A DNA stretch of 64,000 bases from Punctularia strigosozonata HHB-11173 SS5 (GCF_000264995.1 NW_006767434.1:1655290-1719289); one strand, 5' to 3'. Counted from the stretch's first letter, positions 48,790-60,443 are shown. The notes: generated from the letters alone by a model not told the origin. Made by a program: numbers and translations.

Positions 48790-49394
48790 AGTGCGAGTAG
48801 CCGGAGGGGTCTACGGAATCTGGGGAGATCGTGGTATTAGTACTGTCATTGTGTGCTGAAGTTGCGCCATCCTAACCTTCCATTCCGCAAATCAGACAGA
48901 CTAAGATTGGTGATTCTGCTTACTAGGGACATTGCGCCGCTGAGAGGCAGTAACACGCGCAATAACCTAATGCGGGTCATACTGATTCTGCCGTTTGTAC
49001 GATGAACTCAGAGTCGACTGGATTCGGGCCATGGTTCGAAGTCGGCGCGAGTGAAGCAGGCGCCGGACAGAGTGGCGCAGGGCGCACCCACCGATCGTCC
49101 ACGTGCGGAGTTCTCCGCACGACACCTTTTGCAGCGACGACCACTGCTGCCACTGGGGACAACGGTCCACTGTGGACGGAACAACGACCAGATCCACTCC
49201 CCACAATTTATCACGTAGTTTCTCAGCCAGTACCATTGCCACTTCACGGAAACATAATTCACGTTCATTCGGGACCCACGTCTTTTGGATACTGACGTCC
49301 ATCCTCCCGTTCGATAATAGATTCTGCCTACACGAAAGCAGAGATTCATTGCCAACGTATACTTCTTTACTGATTACCTTCTGCACCCCTCGTC
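48790..49394. other. Intergenic, divergent promoters
   Basis: About 600 bp between FMO-like and antiporter starts. An open minus-strand frame covers 48967-49386 but has no family pattern, so I do not call it a gene. Confidence 0.4.
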
Positions 49395-51224
49395 ATGGCA
49401 CTCGACGATCTATCTCCTCTGACTTCGCTACCCTACAGAGAGGCGCATATAGCCACCATTCTCATAATCGCGTCGTTTCTCCTCTTCCTCAACCTGAGCC
49501 GAGGCATACTCTCCCGACTAGTATCCGCAGGACTTCTCGGACCACTACTCATTGGTGCTGCCTACTCGGCATCGCTGTCCTCCATCCTCCCCAGCCATGT
49601 GCAATACAGCGTCCAAGCTTTCGGATACCTCGGTCTCATGCTCCTGATAGTTGAGGGCGGAATGGACACCAGGTTAGATATCCTCAGCAATAGAAGGACG
49701 CTCGTACTCGCTCTGCTTGTTGGGACCACGGGAATCGTCGTCCCTATTGCGCTTTCTCTGGCACTGCTGCCCTTCGCGTATGGATACGGGTACATCGAAT
49801 CCTTCGCACTCGGCGCCTCGCTCTCAAGCACGAGTTTGGGTACTATCTTTAGCGTGATTTCGAACCTGTCTGAGGATTCAGGGCCTCCCGCCGGAAAATT
49901 GCCTTCCAATCAACCTATTCAGGAAGGAGCAGTGGCATCGATGGAGGTGGACACGAATGGACATGATGGGGACCGAGGCGAAGAGACTATCATTGGAACC
50001 AGTATCGGTACGATCCTTGTGGCCGCGGCGCTGCTGGATGATATCGTAGGGTTGGTTATCTCCAGCATAATCTCGAATTTGCCATCCACCTCCTCAGGTT
50101 CACAGTCCATCGCACCGTGGTCTGCTGCTCGCCCTCTCGTTGCCTCGGTCTCCCTTCTTGTGTTCACGGCCATCATCTCTCGCTACGTCCTCAGCCCGCT
50201 CAACAACCGCGGTAGTTGTCAGGCCCCAGGATGGATTTTCACTTGCCTGACCGCGACCAAACTCGTTCACAACCTGGATGCGCTGGCCGTTGTAGCCTTT
50301 ATCGCGGTCGTAGCAACCTTCGCAACCATAGCATCTTACATCGGGAGCTCTATCCTCATAGGCTGCTTCTGCGCAGGTGCAACGATGAAACATTTATACG
50401 ATGGTCTCGTGGCTGCCAATGCCGGCGTTGACCGCGATAGCCCGCTGCTGAAGTTGCTGAGGGACGGATCTCCGGAAGCAGCGTTCTCCCGCGTAAAACC
50501 TATACAAGAGCTCGTCCTAGGTCCTTTCTTCTTCGCAAGCATCGGCTCTGCGATACCGGTGAAAGAGATGTTCAGAGGTCAGACGGTGTGGAGGGCGAGT
50601 CGCATCGTCTCCAGTGTGGGTTGCAAACGAACTGAAAACTTCTCGCGTAGGGCATCATATACGCTGGCCTCATGGGAGTCGGGAAGCTATGTGCCGGTAG
50701 TTGGATCATCCTCGCGGACACTTTATTGCAGAAGAAGGCGTGCATCTGGAGGAACCGTTCGTGCCGGTGGAGCAGACTCGGGAGGAGGCCTACCATCAAT
50801 CACTGCGGACGCCACGATTCGCGGCCAGTGGAACTTGGAAATCCGCTACCTGCACCTATGTTACCGACGCCGGGCGAGACTCAGCTTAGAGAACAAGTGC
50901 TGCCCAGGTTGATCCCGAGCTGGCCTTCGGCTATGTTTCTGGGTCTATCTCTGTACGCCGCTTCAGTGCCCCTTCACCTGAGTCCTGTACTAATCATGCG
51001 TGGATCATCTTCGTAGAGTCGCACGAGGGGAGATCGGCTTCTTAATTATCAACATCGCGTCCCAGCAGTCTCTGGTTTCATCGGAGGCGTTCAACGTGGC
51101 TGTTTGGGCGATTACGCTCAATACGATCGTCGGGCCCGCAACGGTTGGAATCCTGCTTAGGAGTGTGCCGGCACGAAACGCGATCCTGGGCGGCAGATGG
51201 GGTACGGTGGAACGGCGAGCTTGA
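49395..51224 (+). CDS. Cation/H+ antiporter, KefB/NHE (CPA2-like) family
   Basis: A membrane protein with about 12 hydrophobic spans starting MALDDLSPLTSLPYREAHIA. Hallmarks are LGLMLLIVEGGMDTRL, LGASLSSTSLGTIFSVI and LLDDIVGLVISSII, which carries the ion-binding Asp pair of the exchanger fold. Also present is FFFASIGSAIPVKEMFRGQTVWRGIIYAGLMGVGK. The last block needs a GC-AG intron (50595-50650, donor GCGAGT). A further intron, starting after LGLSL, brings in VARGEIGFLIINIA and GPATVGILL. By family it exchanges Na+ or K+ for H+ at plasma or endomembranes. A hydrophilic loop (50720-50900) replaces the long cytosolic domain of NHE proteins. Confidence 0.85.
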
Positions 51225-52792
51225 TGATCCACGACTGGAGCAACACGCTGAACAGGTCACTCCCCGTGTTATGCGGCGATCATGGTATGGCACCTCTCGT
51301 ATCATCAAGGCGGTCTGATGTGAACAGAGGAACGCTGAAAACATGGCACGGCTTTGTCCAGACTGCGATGGATATCCACGGCATTGCCTTGCAGTGGCAC
51401 AATTGAACACACCGAGCTAGAACACAGAAGGATACTTAGATTTCACACACGTCCCCGATATGGGGGTGCTCACCTCTACCATCCATAGCCAAGCTCGCCA
51501 GACGGCATCTCCCCATAGCCCACATCGGTCAAGGCATGGAACAACTCGTTCAATCAACTCTCGATGCAATGCGTGTGTTGCCTTCGGGGTAGGTATGAGC
51601 AGATCAAGCGCGGTTCATGCTCATCGAGCACTCGGAGCGGTTGGATATATGCCGTCCTTGTCCCTTTGCACGGGCACAGTTGAGTCAGGAAGATGCACGA
51701 TCGCGACGAATGCCCTCCGTTGCGGGTAGGTAGCAGGTGATGACTAGTTCTGTGGGGAGACCGGAGCATGTGAGAGCGACCGCGACTTAGACCATCTGAC
51801 ACATTGTTGCCACTCTGGTATCTCTGGCAACGGGTCGGAACGACCCATCCTCGAATGCGCACAAGTCGACCAGACGATGTTGCAACAGCGAACCATGGCG
51901 AATTTCAAGACATGCATTCGCGCAAATTGCGTTGGCAACGGTTCTAGCACAGCCTCTGGCAGCCTTGAATCCGCCTGGATTTGCCTGGACGAGTTTACCT
52001 ACGCCTCACATCTGCTTCACATCATGGATCCAGCGGATTAGAAGCCATGCGCAGTGCCTGAGCATAGGTTGTCTCGCATCGCCATCTATTTACCGCTGCG
52101 CGCACTGATAGCAGGCCGGAGGCCGGAACCCGTTTGGCAACACCGCCACCCACGCGAACTGATCACGTTTTGATTTCAAGCCAGGTCCTCTTGAGATCGG
52201 ATGCCCAAAGCGTCTCCAGCCAACCTGACCAAGAGAGACAACCTAAGATACGCTGCAAAGACGCGGCAACGAATACTGTGGACGTTGCTCGGCTCGGGTT
52301 ACACGACCATATTTATCACCAAGCCTGATTTCGTCCGGAGCACCGTCGTTCGGACAAGACATGAAGCAATAATCTTTTACCCTGGATCCGCTCCGTGCTC
52401 CCGTGCTCCATCAAATCTCGCACTCCTCCATCAAATCCGATCGTTAGATCATGGCCACTCCCGAAGGCGACCAACATCCCAGCATGCACCGGCAAAACCT
52501 CGTTACGGCTCTTCTCAACCGTGGCTTTGATGGATCTCTTGGGGACGCATGGCGACGCGCTCATCGCATCTTCCTTGGCGGAAGGCACAATAGTCTCGGC
52601 ACGGCACATCGTCGAGTATAAAACATCCATGGAGACGACTCCAGTTCTTCAGCTCCAGGTTTAGAGTCCAACTCAGTGAGGTACTGGTTACCGTTCGACT
52701 TCGTCACATTCCTCTTTCTTTCTACAACTCGTTCTCGACTTTTCAACTTTTTTTACGCACGACCCCGCTCCTTCATTATCCTGTCAATCAAA
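51225..52792 (+). promoter_or_regulatory. Long intergenic region with TATA box of the repeat protein
   Basis: No gene is supported in about 1.6 kb. TATAAAA lies at about 52616-52622, roughly 175 bp before the ATG at 52793. The leader is T/C-rich. Confidence 0.45.
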
Positions 52793-54155
52793 ATGCACTC
52801 CACTTCCGCCGTTGTTGTTCTCGCTCTCGCCGCGGCTGCTGCCGCAGCTCCCGTTGGGTGAGTATTGGTCGATCCATGCGCTCAATCCGTCGTTTACTCA
52901 TGCTATGCGCACAGCCAAATTCAAGCCCGTGAGCCCCTTAGCATCGGTACTCTCGGCAAAGAGCTCGGCAAGGGCCTTGCCACCGGTGGAGGCCTCGCAG
53001 CCCTCCTCGCCGGCGCTGAATCCTTGCTCGGTGGCGACTCTTCTACCTCGAAGCGCGAGCTCCTTCATGCTCGCGAGCTCCTCGAGGAGCGCCTCTTTAT
53101 GGAGGCTCGTGCGCCTGTCAGCGTCGGTGCTCTCGGAAAGGAGCTCGGCAAGGGCCTTGCCACCGGCGGAGGCCTCGCAGCCCTCCTCGCTGGCGCTGAG
53201 TCCTTGCTCGGCGGAGACTCTTCCACCTCCAAGCGCGAGTTCCTTGAGGCTCGCGAGCCCCTGAGCTTGGGATCCCTCCTCGGCGCGTCCGACGACGCGA
53301 TCGGAACGATCATCAAGAACTCCGCGATCGGCGGCGCAGCAGCCGGCGCGGCCAACGGTATCACCTCCGACATTCTGGGCCTGTTCAACCGGTATGTTGG
53401 CGCAGAATTGGAGAATTTGTCATGACGTTGACCAACATGCCCACAGCCGTGAGCTCACCGAGGACCAGATCAAGGCGATCGAGGAGCAGCTCGGCATTAA
53501 CCTTAAGAATGACAAACGCGCTGCTGCAGGCGCTGTGGGCGCTGAAGTTGCGGAGGGCCTTGGCTCCATCATTTCCAAGGGCGTCGTTGGCGGCCTCGGC
53601 AGCGCCCTCGGCGGTTTCGGCGTCGGCGAGATCATCGACAAGCTCACCTCTCGCGAGCTCGCCGAGCTCCAGGCGCGCGAGCCCCTCAACCTCCGCCGCT
53701 CCCTTGAGGCCCGTGCCGCTGCAGGCGCTGTGGGCGCTGAAGTTGCGGAAGGCCTCGGCTCCATCATTTCCAAGGGCCTCGTTGGCGGCCTCGGCAGCGC
53801 CCTCGGCGGTTTCGGCGTCGGCGAGATCATCGACAAGCTCACCTCTCGCGAGCTCGCAGAGCTCCAAGCGCGCGAGCCCCTCAACCTCAGCCCGATCACC
53901 AAGGGCCTCATCGGCACCGGTGTCGGCCTCGCCGCGTCGACCGCCGTCGACCAGGGCATCGAAGCGCTCAAGGGCCTCTTCGACCGCGAGCTCGCCGCCG
54001 AGCTCGAGGCCCGCGACCCCGCCAACCTCAGCCCGATCACCAAGGGCCTCATCGGCACCGGTGTCGGCCTCGCCGCGTCGACCGCCGTCGACCAGGGCAT
54101 CGAAGCGCTCAAGGGCCTCTTCGACCGTGAGGTCAGCATCAACGACCTCGACTAA
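52793..54155 (+). CDS. Secreted Gly/Ala-rich protein of three duplicated modules with Kex2-type sites
   Basis: Three exons (52793-52857, 52915-53391, 53447-54155) encode 416 residues. A signal peptide (MHSTSAVVVLALAAAAAAAP) is followed by two A modules (LGKELGKGLATGGGLAALL... ending SSTSKRE), a glycine-rich linker (SAIGGAAAGAANGITSDILG), two B modules (AGAVGAEVAEGLGSIISKG... ending AELQAREPLNL) and two C modules (SPITKGLIGTGVGLAAST...). Modules are glycine-zipper-like amphipathic segments with helical propensity. KR dipeptides follow the A modules and precede the first B module, and RR lies between the B copies; these are candidate Kex2 sites. AREP motifs recur between modules. No Cys. I recognise no named family. 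It could be a Kex2-processed repeat protein giving several secreted peptides, or a surface-active wall protein. The neighbouring DNA gives no pathway clue. Confidence 0.75.
52946..53239 (+). repeat. Module A, two tandem copies
   Basis: Copies at 52946-53059 and 53126-53239 (offset 180) are nearly identical in DNA. Each encodes a 38-residue Gly/Ala/Leu-rich block ending in SSTSKRE. Confidence 0.9.
53520..53888 (+). repeat. Module B, two tandem copies
   Basis: Copies at 53520-53693 and 53715-53888 (offset 195) differ at only a few bases. Each encodes a block from AAGAVGAEVAEGLG to AREPLNL. High DNA identity implies recent duplication or conversion. Confidence 0.9.
53889..54131 (+). repeat. Module C, two tandem copies
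   Basis: Copies at 53889-53990 and 54030-54131 (offset 141) are almost base-identical. Each encodes SPITKGLIGTGVGLAAST followed by VDQGIEALKGLFDRE. Confidence 0.9.
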
Positions 54156-54576
54156 GGAGTGTCATTAGGGTGTGGAGGGGCGCGCGCCGCGGTTTGACAT
54201 GAGTTCACGACTGTCACGCTCACATTTAGCATAGGGTCCACTGCGTATTTATTCGACAACGATGTTGTATTTATTAGGAATGTTGGCAATCCTCACAGAG
54301 CTCACCTACAAAAAACGGCACTCCTTGCGACTGAAGATAAGGAGTTGGGAACCGTGCTGACACGCGCCGTACCTTTTCAGGGTGCAACGATGGTGCACGT
54401 TCCTCTCCTAGAATGGGAACATAGATGTGAATGGATGACACAACGGGTAGGTGATGCATTCCTGAGATCGTTTAACTCGCATGCGGGTGTGTCATGTAGG
54501 TACCGAGTGTCCATCCAGACATTCGTAATCTAAAACGTCCGTTTTCCTTCGTATTTAGCAACCTGGTCTAGCGATT
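54156..54576. other. Intergenic, convergent 3' regions
   Basis: About 420 bp between the repeat-protein stop and the DUF3605 stop. No gene seen. Confidence 0.45.
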
Positions 54577-55793
54577 CTAAATGTCCTTGCGTCTGGCGAA
54601 GACGTGGATATGCGCCAAACCGGGAATGCTCTGCAGCCGCTACGAACGACACGGACGGCATCAGCGCCTCGTTATCCACCACACCCACACAACACGGGAG
54701 GCAAAAAAACGGCGCTCACCTGCGGATTCACGAACCACGCCGTCTCCCACACGCGCTCGTCCCACCGCCTCTTCACAAACTCTTGCACCTCCCTTCCCGC
54801 GCGGCGCACGAGCGCCTCCTCCTCGTCCGTCCCGCGAGGTGAGCGGACGAGTTTGTCGGGCGTGACGCCCCACTCGGCGAGCGCGGGGAGGGCGTCTGTG
54901 ACGTGCGAGGGCGACGGAGGCGGGTCGTCGGGCGGCGTGCCGGTGAAGCCCCAGAGGCCGTCTTGATGAATGCGCGCGCGGATCGAGGCGGGGACGAGCG
55001 CGTCGTGCACGATCGGGAGTTTGGTCCAGATAAGCGTGTGCTCGACCTCGGGCGGGACTGCGGCGATTTGTGGTGAGTAAGCGCACAAACGAGGGACAGA
55101 GGATAAGGTAGCGCGGACCTGAGTAAGGCCAGTCGTTCTGGATGACGCTGAGCAGCTCCGAGGGCGTGTCGGCCGTAAAGTACTCGTGTTGGAACGCGAG
55201 CGGCGGCTCCGGCAGGTTCTCTTCTGCTGGCAGGGTGACCACGTCCTGCGTGACGAGCGGGGTGACGGGGGCGGCGGCGACGTCGGGTCGGCCGCCGCGG
55301 TAGGCGTCCGGGTCGTCGTCGAGCACGGAGCGGATGGCGGCCTGGGTGTCGGGCTCGCCCCAGCGCAGGCGCTTCTGGAGAAGGTAATTCACTGCGGGTT
55401 ACGGCCCTCGCCGTCGGAAGCTTTAGCGTTCGGAGGCGATTATCGATGTTGGTGACGAGCACCCGCACCCATCGACCCGTACTCTTGCTTGATGCCGACG
55501 GACCACTGGTCGTAGCGCTGCTGGAGCTGCTTGTCGCGTTTCAAGAGGCCGAGGTCGCTGTGTGCGGTCGATCAGGGCTGGCAGACAAGATCGGCAGAAA
55601 GTCGAGGGAAGGGCGCGCACCCGGAGTTGACGAAGGCCTTGAGCTGGCGCCAGGTGAATTTAGCGGGGTAGTGCGCGACGAGCTCCGCCTTTGTGGGCGG
55701 GCCCGTTCCAAGAGGGACCGCCGCAGGGTCTACGGGATCTGGGTTGGCCATAGGGTGTGTGTCGGAGGCTGCGCTGCCAGTGTAATTGGCCAT
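54577..55793 (-). CDS. DUF3605 family protein
   Basis: Start at 55793 (MANYTGSAASDTHPMANPD) or at the internal Met at 55751. The body reads PAKFTWRQLKAFVNSGDLGLLKRD, QYDQWSVGIKQEYGS-, MVNYLLQKRLRWGE, then PFVPEVEHTLIWTKLPIVHD-type sequence, DGLWGFTGTPPDDPPPSP, WGVTPDKLVRSPRGTDEEE and KRRWDERVWETAWFVNPQ. A final short exon SIPGLAHIHVFARRKDI stops at 54577-54579. This order (FTWxxLK, W(S/T)KxPIVH, DGLWGFTG) is the fungal DUF3605 pattern. The function of the family is unknown; it is cytosolic by appearance. The C-terminal block (HIHVFAR) is typical and supports the last splice over a longer read-through. Confidence 0.8.
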
Positions 55794-56252
55794 TTGAAGG
55801 CCGTACGTATCAGATTACTTACATCAACCTTGCAACCTGAATCGGGCACTTTTGGCGGGGCTAACCTAGCTCATCACAGCCGATTTAGCGTGGTAAGTAG
55901 GATTCTCTCGTTGCATGGGTGACATCTCATGTAACCGCAAGGCAAAGGGTCGTTAGGTACGCTGCAAGAGCACTGAGCGCTGAGCGCTAAGCACTGAGTA
56001 CTGTACTGAGTACTGACGTGTATCAGACACCGGATCCAGAGGCAGTACGCCGCCGGTTATCTTCGGCCGAGATGGATGCCGGAAGTCCCCATGGCAGACC
56101 GAGCCATCTCTCCCAGCCCCGCTATTTATCGCCAAGCACGGTTGCACGCCGCTGCGGACGTGAAAGATATATCCCATCTTGCACCATGCGTGCTTGAGAT
56201 CTGAAAGAGAAAGCATCCACCCCCTCACTCGCTGTCTCGCACACGATCAACA
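55794..56252. other. Divergent promoter region with short repeat tract
   Basis: Lies between the DUF3605 and arrestin-like starts. It contains the ACTGAGY repeat tract at 55971-56027; otherwise nothing is recognised. Confidence 0.4.
55971..56027. repeat. Degenerate CTGAG(Y) short tandem tract
   Basis: Runs of CACTGAG, CGCTGAG, CGCTAAG and CACTGAGTACTG units in about 57 bp, including GAGTACTGTACTGAGTACT, which can pair with itself. Confidence 0.7.
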
Positions 56253-58232
56253 ATGTCGACGACCGACCTCCCTAGCTACCCCGTCACCCCGCCGACGTTC
56301 CAGCGCACGCCGACGTACACTCACGAACCCCGCGCGGAGGAGCAGCGGCTTGCATACTCAGATCCCGTCCGCACCCTGCGCGCCCGCTTCGACGGCAACT
56401 TCGTCAAGCAATCCCCCAAAGGCGGCGTCAGCCTCCGCCTCACACAACAGTTGGATGGGGCCTCCCTTCCCCTTTACGGTCATGGCGCCGCCGTCGAGGG
56501 ATTTGTCGATCTCGCGCAGATCGAAAACGTCGACAGTGTCGAAGTGAAGGTGTGCCTCCTCTCGATCTCACCCAGCATATCGTTCTTTCATTGACGACGA
56601 TCCTGATCCCCCTTCCCCGGCGCCCAGATCGAAGGCTGTCTGAAGATGCAGGTAGGAATCACGGATGACGTCGAAGCCAACAACCGTTGGCTGCGGGCTG
56701 CGCATACATCCACGATCTAACACCCTGTCTATTCCAGGAACTGGCGGAGATGGGCAAGGCGTTGCACACGCTCTGCCTCGACAAGGCCGTGCTGTGGCGC
56801 AAGGGCACCAGCCCTTCATGCCCTGCTTCGCTCAGTTTCAGTCTCCGGCTACCACCCACCTTCTCCGATGGAAAGGACAACTATGTATGGGTAACACCTC
56901 CACCAGGTGAACGGAACTCACTAACATCACGTTTGCAGCCCCTTCCGCCGAGCTACGAATGTAAGATGACCGGAGTTCCGGGCTTCTACGCCAGCACCAC
57001 CTACTCTGTCACCGCCTCCGTCGTCCGTAGCAAAGCCTCCCTATTCGCACTTGGCAGCACGTACGTTCCTCCTTGCCTCTCCGTATTTCCCGTGCACCCG
57101 TGGTTGACCTGATTGCACCCGCCCGCAATAGAGCGATTGTTTCCACCCCCTTCGTCTACCTCCCACGAACGCGACCCGCAGCGCCGCTCCCCGAGCCACT
57201 TCTAATGGACCACACCTTGCGTGGCTTCCCCGACTGGCACCCGGACTGGGCAGTCTTCAAAACCCAACTCGAATGCAATGTCCCCGACCGCGAACGGTAC
57301 ATCCAATGCAAGGTCCGTTCGTTGTCCGCTACCCTCACCCTCTCACTGAACCGCATCATATTGACTTCGGTCAGCTGCACGTACCGAACACGCGCATCTT
57401 TGCCATCACGGAGTCGATTCCCTTTCACCTCTCCTTCGCCTCGCGCGCGGACACGATGGCCACCTTCCAGCCCTTCGCGCCCCATATATCTGGCGCGTCT
57501 GCCAGCTACGGTGGTCCGGCCGAGCTCCCGCCGGCCAAGTCGCGCGAGAAGGTTCGCGTCCAGCTCCTCCGGCGGTCCTACTGTGACGTACGGTGCGTAC
57601 CCCATTCTCCCTCGCTCACTCACCACGCATCCCGTAACGCTCACGTACCAATGACCCGCAGAAACGAGGGCGCAAACGGCGCAGGACGAGATATGTGTAC
57701 GTCGTTGAAAACCGCCTCCCACGCTCGCGTAGCAGTTGTCTGAGCCCCCATGGCTCTTGTAGGGAGGACCGATACGATAGGCGAAGCCATCTTCGACATC
57801 GCGGTAAGGCGCATCCTCCCCTCCGCCTCAAAAGCCCCCCTATTTCTGACACTCAACTCTCTCCCCTCAGGGCGAAGGTCCAGAATGGCGCGCATACGAC
57901 GGCCATATCGTCATCAGCGACTCGGTCAAAGTCGCCGGCTTCAAGGCCGGCGGCCTGCACGTTCGCGTACGTCTAGAATCGATTCCCTCCCCCGCGTGGT
58001 CGTTTTTCTGATTCTTCGCGCCTCACAGGACTACATGGTGCTGGCGATGACCCCGCTCGACCCGCCGCGGACGGCGAAGACGATCCTACGCGAGGAACAA
58101 AAGGCGCCCTTCCAGCCCCTTTGGGACGCTTTCGAAGTTCGGCTCACGACCGACCCGTGGGGCAAGGGCGACGAGGTTGAAGCTAGACCGGATTATGGGC
58201 GCGGGGAGGTGCACCGTGGCGCCGAGTTTTAG
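56253..58232 (+). CDS. Arrestin-like domain protein
   Basis: Starts MSTTDLPSYPVTPPTFQRTP, Pro/Tyr-rich. Beta-rich arrestin-N features follow: GGVSLRLTQQLDGASLPLYG, AAVEGFVDLAQIENVDSVEVK, then SCPASLSFSLRLPPTF and the arrestin-C block VPNTRIFAITESIPFHLSF with KVRVQLLRRSYCDV. About eight exons; the last reads DYMVLAMTPLDPP and ends RGEVHRGAEF. By family, fungal arrestin-related proteins act as adaptors for ubiquitin ligases or in trafficking and signalling at the plasma membrane. The classical PPxY motif is not obvious, but PPSYECKM and LPSYP are near-matches. Exon borders inside 56545-56960 are approximate. Confidence 0.75.
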
Positions 58233-58398
58233 ACGAATAGAGCGTAAGGTATATACCCTGCCGTGTTGCGTGTACTGCTGTATGATAGTTGTAAAAAAAA
58301 ACTGTTGTACAAAATATGGTCCGGAGACCCCGGGCGTTGTCTAGGGATACATTGATGGGGCAGGTACATACATCTAGTCGATTGGGACCCGTTCCAGC

Positions 58399-59304
58399 TC
58401 AACCGTCGACAGCAGCTTGTCTCTTCTGCAGCCCGAACCTGTCTACAACGATCTGCACGATCTCTCGCCACTCCGTCATAGCACCGAGTCCTGTCAGCAC
58501 AACATATGACTCAGCAGATGGACTACTCGAGGCGGAGGAGAAGACGCACCGACGTCTCCACAGGCGAGCCCTTTACCTATAGGCCCGACCACGGTGTACT
58601 TCACCACCTCGCGCACGACGCGCAGATGCTCCGCCGTCAGCGGGTGCTCGTACATGAGCGTGTTCATCGCCGGGAAGACATACGTCGGTGTCGTCGGCGC
58701 TAGCGCGCGTAGCAGAGACGTCTGTGAAACGTCACCCAAAGCGCTCGCAGGCTGAGTGTAAGGAGGGGGAAACGCACGGCAAGGTTGTCGCAAATACCGC
58801 CTGCGATCTTGGCAAGCGTATTCGCGGAGCACGGTGCGACGAGGACGACGTCCGCCCAGCGGCGGAGCTCAATGTGCAGGATGGGGTCGCCGATCTTGAA
58901 GCCCGCCTGTGCATTATCGTGTGGGGTATACGTCAGGAGGGGTAGCGTCGTTACGCGGCATTGCTCTCCATCGCGTGCCATAGGCAGGGAAACTCGTCTA
59001 GCTCACTTTCCACTCGTCCTCGTCCCGCCAGACGCGCGAGCCCGCGCTAGCGATCGCACCGGCGTCGAAGAACACCGTGGACGGCGTCGTCGCGACGACC
59101 TCCACCTTCACGTTGGTGTACTGCTCTCCCCCAGCGCTTCACGATCAGACTTTCGGGCAACGCGCTGGCGCGGGTGTGAGGACGCACGGAGAGCAGTTCG
59201 GAAACGATGAGGGGCGCTTTGATGGACGCGACGCTGCCCGTCGTGATCAGCAGGACGTGCACGGCGCCGTCGGTGCGCTCGGCGGAGGCGACGAAAGGCG
59301 GCAT
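58399..59304 (-). CDS. Phosphopantothenoylcysteine decarboxylase, coenzyme A synthesis
   Basis: Starts MPPFVASAERTDGAVHVLLITTGSVASIKAPLIVSELL, the flavoprotein fold with the GSVAS phosphate loop. Active-site pieces are in order: DPILHIELRRWADVVLVAPCSANTLAKIAGGICDNL (catalytic His in ILHIELRRW), FPAMNTLMYEHPLT (the PAMN motif) and GPIGKGLACGDVGLGAMTEW, with the Cys that protonates the enethiol. The stop is at 58399-58401. By family it binds FMN and converts 4'-phosphopantothenoylcysteine to 4'-phosphopantetheine, the third-to-last step of CoA synthesis; related Hal3/Sis2 proteins also inhibit phosphatases. All catalytic residues look present, so an active enzyme is expected. Introns near 58500, 58780, 58990 and 59130 are needed. 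Confidence 0.9.
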
Positions 59305-59807
59305 CGTCGAGACTTGACCGCGAGGTTGAGTATGGCTACTCGCTCAAGAGGTAGGTGGCGAAGATGGCCGATACCAGAAACTTGGAAGAGCGACCCCGAA
59401 CAATCAAACGAGCTCTCTTAAATATATCAGGAGAGATCGTCGATGAAAGTTGTGACATCGTGCTGCTGGGACCTCGGGATTCGGTAAAGTAACATAGCAG
59501 GATCGTTGGCCCTATCGGGACAGTCCGAGGTGACGAGATTCGATGGACGTAAGGGCGCGCGGGGTTCGTCTTGGACCGTACTTGCACCATCCGGTCTCGG
59601 GCGGAACGATCAAGTGCCCCGAGTTGGAACACTTGGTCGTTCCGCGACCAGACGTCCATATGCATGCTTCCGCATCTTCCGCTCTCGAGCACGTATAAAA
59701 TCTCAAGCATCTGCTCATACTAACCTCTAGCATTCTGGGTTCATCCATCACCTTCACTCTCAGTCACCTACCCCTTTGCTTCGCCCAACTTCAGACTACT
59801 GCCCAGA
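59305..59807 (+). promoter_or_regulatory. Divergent promoter region with TATA box
   Basis: Lies between the PPCDC start (minus) and the gene at 59808. TATAAAA at 59694-59700 lies about 110 bp before the ATG. No gene seen. Confidence 0.5.
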
Positions 59808-60443
59808 ATGTCACCCTACGCAGCATGCAAGCGCAACGACAAGTACTGCACCATTTACCGCGACTACATCCCCCTCGCCGCCTACGCCCCCTCTGAAGAG
59901 ATCAAGGAGGCCCTTCTCGACGAATTCCGTGCCCTCTACCGAATCATTGGTCTCATGAGAGGCGCGATCGATGGCACCTCTGACGACCTAGATCAGGCCG
60001 AATGGGATTTCGAGGACTTGCGCGACCTACACAAAAGCCAAGGCATCGACATCCTCAGGCTCCGCGCGGATTATGAGGTCGCCGCGCTCGCGGAGGCGCA
60101 ACGTATCACATCAGAGCGCGCTCCTAAGCCCAGCTCCAGGCTTAGGATGCCGTCGCTTCCCCAGCTTCCTTTTATCACCCGGAAGCTGGGGCAAAACCGT
60201 CACAGTACGTCCGCTCCTCGCTCTCACCCCTGCCTCCCCGTGCTCACCGACGTTTGCGACACAGTCCGAGTGCACGTGAATCGGGACGTCGAGCCCGTCT
60301 CGGCGCTCGCCAAGCTGCGCGACCTGAACGATGCCGGAGCCTGGCTCAACCCTTACCGTACTGCGGCTCGTTTCGCGGCAGTATACGGGGACGAATTCCA
60401 CACGACGGTCTTTCGCGCCATCTACCCCCAATCTTCGTCTTGA
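59808..60443 (+). CDS. Lineage-specific helical protein, function unknown
   Basis: Begins MSPYAACKRNDKYCTIYRDYIP and continues with a charged helical region (EEIKEALLDEFRALYRIIGLMRG, DLDQAEWDFEDLRDLH). A basic Ser/Pro linker and a second domain follow (VRVHVNRDVEPVSALAKLRDLNDAGAWLNPY, FAAVYGDEFHTTVFRAIYP). An intron at 60205-60264 is exactly 60 nt with GTACGT donor and ACACAG acceptor and has no stop, so it reads through; removing it gives 191 residues. No family recognised, no signal peptide. It is supported by the TATA box upstream and by splice signals. Confidence 0.6.
   Translation: MSPYAACKRNDKYCTIYRDYIPLAAYAPSEEIKEALLDEFRALYRIIGLMRGAIDGTSDDLDQAEWDFEDLRDLHKSQGIDILRLRADYEVAALAEAQRITSERAPKPSSRLRMPSLPQLPFITRKLGQNRHSTSAPRSHPCLPVLTDVCDTVRVHVNRDVEPVSALAKLRDLNDAGAWLNPYRTAARFAAVYGDEFHTTVFRAIYPQSSS

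Noticed and set aside
48967-49386. Minus-strand open frame between the FMO-like and antiporter genes
   Set aside because: No family pattern, overlaps both promoters and has no splice partner.
53420-54142. Long minus-strand and second plus-strand frames over the module repeats
   Set aside because: They only persist because the duplicated GC-rich modules lack stops in several frames; no signal peptide or splice logic.
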